Below the pieces are notes generated by a model that was not told the origin of the DNA, ran no database searches, and worked only from the letters and a program-made list of their open reading frames with translations. This document shows, piece by piece, positions 39,601 to 48,600 of a stretch of 64,000 bases of DNA (the stretch's first letter is position 1; every line of letters starts with the position of its first letter). Origin of the DNA: Ciona savignyi. Taxonomy: Eukaryota; Chordata; Ascidiacea; Phlebobranchia; Cionidae. Made by a program: the position numbers and the translations under genes. Where the stretch lies: the NCBI GenBank assembly GCA_000149265.1, contig CH003381.1, forward strand, positions 578,106 to 642,105, in the 5' to 3' direction.

Positions 39601-42600
39601 ACAGGCAATCATCAGATTGGTTATTACCCCCAATTGGGTTTCCTCAGCTATCACAGTGTGTTGGATAAAATGAAGAATATTATGTTTGCTCTACTTGGCA
39701 AACAATTAAGTTCCCCAGCCCCAAGTTCCTTCCTTATACAGCCAACTGGTAATCAACTTATCTCAATCTCCCTAACTGATTACCTAACACTCAATGTATC
39801 ATGTCACCGGGTGGTAAAAGTTTGTTGGGATATGGAATTGGTGCCATCCATAAGATTACCCAACACTTATTAAAATAAATTATTTTTTACAATTCTTTCT
39901 GCTATTTATTTGCTTGGAGTGTTGCAATATTTTATTAATTTGACATCAAGGTTTATTTAACCATAAGGAAAGTTACCACATGCTAACAGCCAAGTTGTTG
40001 GGTCTATTACACTTGCTTGATTGACTCATATTCTTGTGTTTGAGAAATTGATATACATAATTGTTGTATACTAACTGATAGCCAGATTTTCGGATACAGT
40101 ATGTCCCTTAATGGAAAGGTTGGTTAAATAAAGCCATTATACCACCATGCTTATTATAGTAATAATACTTTACAAATAAAATAATAGTACTTATACAAGT
40201 AAAAAAAGATAAATGTTAATAAAATATTTTGATCATGAGGTGGAGGTATTATTTTTTTTAATTTTTCAGTTCCCAATCCAGTCACTGGTTTAACATTGAC
40301 TCCTGCTGCACAATCGATGAGCGTCGCGTTTACTCCACCAACTGTAACGGGACCACTAAGTTATGAAGTTCAGTATGTTTTAACATCCGGTGGTACAACA
40401 GCCACAGTTACCTCCACAACCATACCAGTCAGCATCCCATCACTTCTACCCTTTACTTCATACACAGTTAATGTAAGTTGGCAATTAGTTACCTTAAAGT
40501 ACCCAATTTGACAATTAATTGAAAAAAATGATACAAATATTAACGCATGAAAGAACACCATGGTATAACTTTTATACTGCATGGTAACCTAGTTTATGTT
40601 CTACGGCAATTAGATAAGAAGGAAATGTATGTACATTTTTTTCGAGTGTAAGTACTATATAGCAGTGTAGGCTTTTTTAATTTAAAACGTTATTATTTTT
40701 ATATGAATTACCACTTTCTGTTGCATTGAAATGAAGATTAGGTTGTAGGGTTAGTAAGAATTAGTTTTCTCACTTTTACTACCATTTACCATCATTTTAA
40801 AGCATACTCATTTTTTCAGTATCAAAATACCTTGTGATATGCAAGTTATGCAATCATTCCTTTCCTGTTAATATTTACTTTTTTGACTAAGCCAGCTTAA
40901 TCCAAGCATAATCGATCGTCAAATCAGGTCGAAGTTTCGAATTATAAGTAAGAACAAATGATATTTAAAAATAGGAACAAATTTATAAATACATTTTAAG
41001 AGTATTAAGGACAAATTAAAAAAAATGGCCTTAATTCGATGGATTCACTTTTAATCATAACCGATAAGGTGTTCGTATAATGATGTATGTATTTAAAATA
41101 CACACAATATGAAGGTATTAAGTTTTAAACTTGTATATATATGTATTTAAAATGCATTAAATGCTTTGAACCCAGGTGTTCGCGCTGACCTCTGCTGGTA
41201 GAAGCACCATGACCACTGCTGTTATGACAACCTTAGAAGATGCACCTGGACCAGTTTCCACTGTTACATTTGCAGCCATTACTCCAACAAGCATGGAAGT
41301 CCAATGGACTGCACCAAGCCAACCTAATGGTGTAATCACTAGATATAGGTGGGTGGTAATTTAGTATAATCAATTGTGTTATAATTATTTGCTGATAAAT
41401 GGGTGTTTTATAATGCACTATGTATGGTTTCACCATGGCGATATCCATATATAAGTTATTTAAAAATATATTATTCAGTCTTTTTAGGTCACTGAATCCA
41501 TTTTTGAATTAATAATATCTGACAAAAATTATATTGTAATAAGCAACAATGGTGCTTTTTAAAAATTCTAACAATTAGTGAATTTAAATTCAGAAGTGTT
41601 TTAAACTTTATTTATTTATTTGTTTTTAAATATAGAGTTGCATGGACACCTGTTACTGGTACTGGGTCAATGGTTGCTGGTCTAGGTCTAACTACCACTA
41701 TTACTGGACTTACTGCATACACTGATTACACGGTGTCTGTGTATGCTTCTACCAGTGCTGGGGAAGGGATGCCTCGAACTGATATTCAAAAAACTGCCCA
41801 AACAAGTGAATTTTGTTTTTGTGTTGTGACATTCTTCGTTTGTTGTTTTTCCAAAGTTAACATATAGCTTGTCGTTCCACCATTCCCAGGTATTTTACTG
41901 CCAAATATGTTTAAATATTCTGCAAAATATCTTTAAATACCTTAACCAAGTAGCATTTTGTTGTTTGATATGAAGGTCTCACTTAACTCCTTACACAATA
42001 CTGTAATAGCTTGCACAACTAAAACTATGGTCATGATCTGCATGACTGCAGAACCCTTTAACTCTCTAGTAATATCTCTTAAAAGCAATAAATATGCATA
42101 GATTTGTAAGTGATGTAAAGTTCTCTACCTGTTATTCGCAAAACTAAATGCAAACATCATGAGTATTTAAGTTATTTTTTAAATCTTTGGTCCTTTTTTA
42201 AGTTAAAGCTAATGATGATGTACCACCCTCATTCTGCCATTAAGTTATGAATTTCGATACTTTTTACTAAAAAGAGAATAGACGGAACTTATACAGAAAC
42301 ACATAAAAGGAATATGTAACTTAATACATTTCAATATCATTGCTAAACCACTGGATTCAGACTATAATAAACAATCTACTCCACAGCACCCACGGACCCA
42401 GTGACCAACCTCACTATCACTCCACAAGCAAGAAGCATGTCGGTCTCCTTCGATGCACCAGCCGTGGTTACTGGTGTATTCTCCTATGATGTAGAATACT
42501 ATGTGACATCTGCTGGTGCAGGTTCCGCTGTAACTACCACATTTACAAGCAACTCAGGAACCATTTCAACTCTATTGCCAAACACTGCTTACACTATTAA

Positions 42601-45600
42601 TGTAGGTTATAATTAATGACGAATAGATTTATATAGTAAGTGCAAGTGTACCTGGTTTCTATTAGATTCTAAAGTTTAGTAAAACACTAGAGCATTTCAG
42701 ATTAGGGATAGGACATGAATGGGTAAACCAAGGGCGTTAACATACAGCAATCGTCAGATCACCTCGTGCCCACCGTCGGGTTACCAGAACTATTGTAGTG
42801 TGTTGTGTATGATTGAGCCAGTCCCTTAATTTTGTATAACCCATTAATCGAAAGGGTTCAGACAAGGTCTGTTAAGTGCCAAAGGGCACAACTGACTAGA
42901 TAGTGACCAGTTTTGAACCTGCAACCCTACGACTGGAAGGTGGCAAACTAACCCACCAAGCTAATCAGTTTGAGATTCCATTGCTAATTTTTTATTTATT
43001 TTAAAGTAGGTCACATTTATCCAACCCCACCTACCTACAATTTGTCCAACTCCACCTCAGGTTTACCCGAAAACAGTAGGCTCCAACAGAGGCCCAGTTG
43101 CTACCATGACAACCACATTGTTGGAAGACACCCCAGGAGCAGTGTCCAACTTAGCACTCGTCTCAAATTCATTCGATACTGTTCAAGTCACTTGGGCAGC
43201 ACCTATAATGCCTAATGGAGTTATTACAGCCTACAGGTATGTTGTTGAGTTTGTCTGCATGCTTGTTAGTCAACAAACTAGTAAGATTATAAAAGTGAGG
43301 TTTAGTTTAGTTTTATGCTGTTAATTTGTTGCCCCAATAATAAATAATGGCAAATAAAGTAAATCACGGCACAGAAACAGTAAAAAGACGGCAAAATGAA
43401 CAGTCATTAAACACATCATTTGAAAGAAAAAGACATAAATAAAGAAATATAGACGACCCAGTCGCCAAACCTGGGTGAAATAAAAATGTTAAAATGAAAA
43501 TTAATTAAGACAATTTAAAGCCCAATTGTTTTCTCAGTAAATTATTAAACACAAATTGTTGCAGAGTTGAGTGGACACCTGGTGGAGGTGGAGTTGACCT
43601 TGGAAGCACAGCCACCACACACACCATATCCTCACTCACTGCTTATACCAACTACACAGTTACAGTTGTTGCGTCCACTGCTATTGGACAAGGTGTTCGG
43701 GTTTCTGATACAATTGCAACTGTCGAATCAGGTATTAACTACTTTTCCTAAATACTATTACTTTTTGGGAAGTCAATGTTTGCTTTTTCATGATCCATGC
43801 TTATCTCTCAGTTCCTTTTCCAAAGTGCAGCCAAAGCAGCTTAAAAATGTTTGTCTTAATGCATGGGCATTGCTCCCAACTTTCATACAGTGTTACTGAA
43901 GCTATTGTTGCTGTGTGATATTACTGACATACTCTGTACTAGTTAATTGATACTTTGGTTCATGGCCGTTCAACCAAACATTTTGTATGGCAGTCTCTAA
44001 TTTTTTATTTTTTTGTAATTCCGTTATTTTCTTTCTGTCATTGCAGTGCCCACAGACCCAGTTACAAGCATTAATCTCATCGCCCAAGCAACTAGTGTCG
44101 GCGTTTCATTTGTCCCACCTGCCACAGTGACGGGGGTGTATACGTACCAGGTCAGGTATTATGTTACATCGGCGGGTTCTACTACTGCCATGACTCAGCA
44201 GTTTACCACAACCTCAGACTCCATCACTGGACTGCTTCCTCACACAGCTTATACTATTGAGGTAAGGTCCACAGTCTAATTATTTTTTCGTGTTTTTTAT
44301 AAATATCACTGTTTCTATCCCACAATTTCAATTATATTCCTATGCTAGGTGATACCTGATTCTTTCAGTGGATATTATGGGAAACATTTTTAAACTTCTG
44401 ATACTGTTGTGATTTAATGTATTAATTTATATTCATCATTTTTTGTTGAAACCAACGTCTTTAACAGTGAAAAAATACAGTGGGCATTTATGAAAGTAGC
44501 GATCTTTAGGTTACCTTGTACCGAAAGTTGATTGGAACTATTGTAGTGTGTTTGAGATTGATTTAGTTTTTATTAAAGGTTCACACAATGTTCACCATAT
44601 GCCCCACCCAAGAAAACTAGATCCTTTTACCTTTTGTCTAATGGACAATGGTGATATGATTAAAGCTAACCAGACATATTAGTGGTATCATATAAGACGT
44701 ACTATCATCAAAATATCTTTCACATTCATTTGGTTGGAGTTTTTAATATATATGTTGTGTACTCACATCCAATTTTAACAAGGCCGTGAGCACAACATTT
44801 TGAATTCCTTGTCCAGAGACACATTCATGAAATTTACCGACTTACCAACTCAGGTTTCCCCACAAACCACTGCTGGCATTGGGCCAGCAACCACGATGAC
44901 AATAACCACAGCAGAAGCGGCGCCTGTTGCCGTGGCAAGTGTCAACTCAGGTGGCTCAACGTTCAACAGTTTAACGGTCAACTGGCCTGCACCGATGCCA
45001 CCAAATGGTGTTATTACCGGATACAGGTTTGAACATGTGACACTATGTAAATAAACTATAATACAGAAATTGCAAATATGATGACGCCATGCAAATGAAA
45101 AGTGGTTACAACATAATTTATTAAAACTGGCAAGAATGGAAATATCAACAAAACTAACTGCACATAGCTATTTAATATCAGTTGCTTAACCAATAATTGA
45201 TAAATCGGTAAATTATCATTAGTTGATCAACTAACCAAGTTCATTAAAAATGAAAAATAATCTGTAGATACCAAACATACTTTTATACGATAGTCGTTCT
45301 GTTTTTAAATCAATCAATTTAAGCTAAAAATTATCATTAATAGTACCTTATTTAGTAAGCATGTCTTGATGCTTTCAACTGACCATTTACCTCAGTATTC
45401 CATCACTGACCATCAGATGAAGCATTGATGGTCCTTGCAGCAATTTACTAAAACACCAAACTGATACAACTCTAAATGTTCCACAGAGTTACATGGGTTC
45501 CAGCTACGGGAGGCGGAAGTGCTGTGGTTAGCACTGGAACATCGCACACAATCTCTGGGCTCACTGCTTACACGGAATATACCGTCATGGTGTTTGCTTC

Positions 45601-48600
45601 CACTGCTGCAGGAGAGGGACCTGGAATGTCCACAACGCTTCGTACTGCTGAGGCTGGTGGGTTGGCAATTTGTCGCAGAAAATGCTTTCCAATCACATCC
45701 TTTTTTACTAAAATTCTATATTCTTCCTCATGCTATCCGGCCAGAAGGGTGGTATATACATTAAATATGTATTTTTTGATATTTTAAAAAGTATTATAAT
45801 TGAATGATATTTAAAACTTTGTTTGGAAAATGTAATAGTTTTTATAGTGATATATTCTTTAAAAATGCAGTCCCAGCGAAAATCACAACTGCAAGCTTAT
45901 CCTCCACTGCAACCAGTATAGCAGTGGTCATTACACCACCTAACCCTGCAAATGGGGTGTTGGTTGCATACATGGTATCTACCAGGTAAGGCTTTATTTA
46001 ATTGGACCGGTTAAAGTTAGTTTCAATGACTTCGGGTTTGATATATCTATTTTTATAACCATTTGAATTTTTAAGTTTTTTACAAATCTAAAAGTACGAT
46101 TTTTATCAAAAGTGTGTAAATCATTCAGCTATTAGTTAATAAATGTTAAGCATTTTAGAAACTACATAGTGATACTAACAAATTTAAACTATCTTATTTT
46201 TTAACTCACCACCGATTTGATCAACACTATGCCACTACAAACGTGTACCTTTATACAAGGTTTGTCTGTTGAATAAATATATAAATAGGCAATAAGGATA
46301 AACATAAATATCCTATCCTAAAAATTCTCTTCAATTTCTGCCAAATGATTAATTGACGACTACTTTCCAGCCAAGATAATGCTGAGTGTGTAAGCCTTCG
46401 TGATGCAAATTGTATTACCAACCTACAACATGAAATAGCAGCTAATGGCAACAACCCTGTTACCGTCAATGTACCCAACCTGGTACCATACAGGTCTTTA
46501 CAACTTGTCTTACTGTGTTTTTTTATAAACCCAGACAGTGTACATGATATGTAAACATTAGTGAGATAGCAAATAGTATTTAAAGATAATTACAATTCCT
46601 TATTCAGAATAATTTATATATATATATATTTGTTTTTATCATAACCAAGTATAAATAATTGCATATTGCATGGAAAGCAGACACATTTAATGGCATTGGC
46701 TCTACATACTAGGGCTAGATGATTTTTATTTTTTTAAATAACTTTACTCTGCTTATAGCAAAGGACTACTTGAACAAAATGATTAAACAACAACAAAAAA
46801 TAAATAAAAAGATTTCAGAAATTAAAATGACATCCTGTTTGTTTTCACTATGTAAATCTCTTTTAAATCCAGAATTGGATGTTGTATAATCCACATTTGC
46901 AGTGTGTATTTTATAGAAGAATTTTGCTCAATATTGCTTTGTCGTCTTTACTGTTTGTTTTTTTCTAAAATTGTTAATTTTCACCTCTATACCGGAAGTA
47001 TGGTTATCGAAATGTAAAAATGTTTTTTCACATGTTAATGAACATATTACCAGCAGCCAGAAATATGCGCTCGTAAACTAACAGTATTTCTCTTTCACAG
47101 AACCTACCTGGTTACCATACGAGCAAATACTTCTGTGGGCTACGGTGCCGTCAGTGATCCATTCACCTTCAGGACTTTAGCCACAAGTAAATAAGCATGA
47201 ACAGTTAATCTAGTTTAGTTTTATCATATACATGTGGTCTGTTCACACTCACTTTTTGATAATTTTTTATGATTTGGTAGCATTGTAAAATGTTAAGAAG
47301 AAAATCATTTACCCGCTATGCAACCTTACCTCCCTTATAACTTACACACCACACTGAAATGAAAAATAGACTTAAAATTCATTATACATTACATATTTCT
47401 ATCATAACCCCATAGAATGTCTACATGTAAACCACACCAGTTTATAAAACCCACACACCAATGCAACACATACCCCCATTGATCATGAAACCCACATTTA
47501 ACCCCCCATACCAACTTCCAGCTCCACAAGGCTCAGCCACTAATGTAAACGTCGTGTCCCTGAATGCCACATCAGCCCTAGTGAGCTGGATGTCCGAACT
47601 TCCCGTCCCAGGCAACAGTAGTTACACCATCACTCTTACAGCTCTCACCAATCCCAACATTAATACTGTGAGTTGGATATTTTCAATAAAAGTAACATTG
47701 AATCTAAAATAAATATAATTTTGTATTGATTTAGCAATGTTTTGAAATGTCATCTTGTTCACACAAATAAGATTATGTTTACAACTTTTTACTCTGCTTT
47801 GTTTGATCAAAAACTAGCTAGTGCAATGAATGCAGCAATGTTTAGAATTGTGAAATTCCTTTATGATATTTCTTTTTGTTTAATGCAAAAATTTCTTGCG
47901 TTCAAGCAATGTCTTCTTAGTGCCTTACGTAACAACATAGAAAACTAGTTAGTGGCTGGTTTCGATCTCACCCTCTTTTTGCTAATGACCCATGAGCTAC
48001 CACTCCTACTGTTTTATGTTAGAATAGTTCGACTTTTTGACAACTATATTAGTAAAATGTCTTTACTATATTAGTGAAATGACATAAAGAGATAATACAA
48101 AAATACATTAACTACAGACACAGACAGTCGTCAGTAGAATGGTTACAGTGAACAACACCGCTGTGTTTACGAACTTGCTGACAGGTCATGGGTACTCGGT
48201 GGTGATCACACAGTCCACTTCATCAGGAAGTGGTACTGCTTCAAGTCCCTTTTTATTATACAGAGGTAGGTGCTATATTCACTATTTATTTAAAACCATA
48301 CTGTCCGTATAAGGTGTCTTAAAATATGATTAGACTAAATTATAAACCCAATTTTAGAAATGAGATCGTTTTCCTTACATAAGTGTACGACTTCTAACCC
48401 TTTAATATAAAGAATCCACCACTTATTTTTGTGATCGTAAATGTAATGTCTAAAGAAACACAATTAGTTTCTGGCCTTACAATCAGTATTAAAATTAAGA
48501 GGAGCATCACTTGTTCTTTAATACCTAACCCCTTCTTCCTTCACAGCTCCAACTATTATATCTGGTGCACCCGGCCCAATACTTAGCCCCACCCAAGCAC

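Noticed and set aside
46611..46631. TA microsatellite as a structured or regulatory site (also at 56351-56370).
   Set aside because: Short plain AT dinucleotide runs expected in AT-rich introns.
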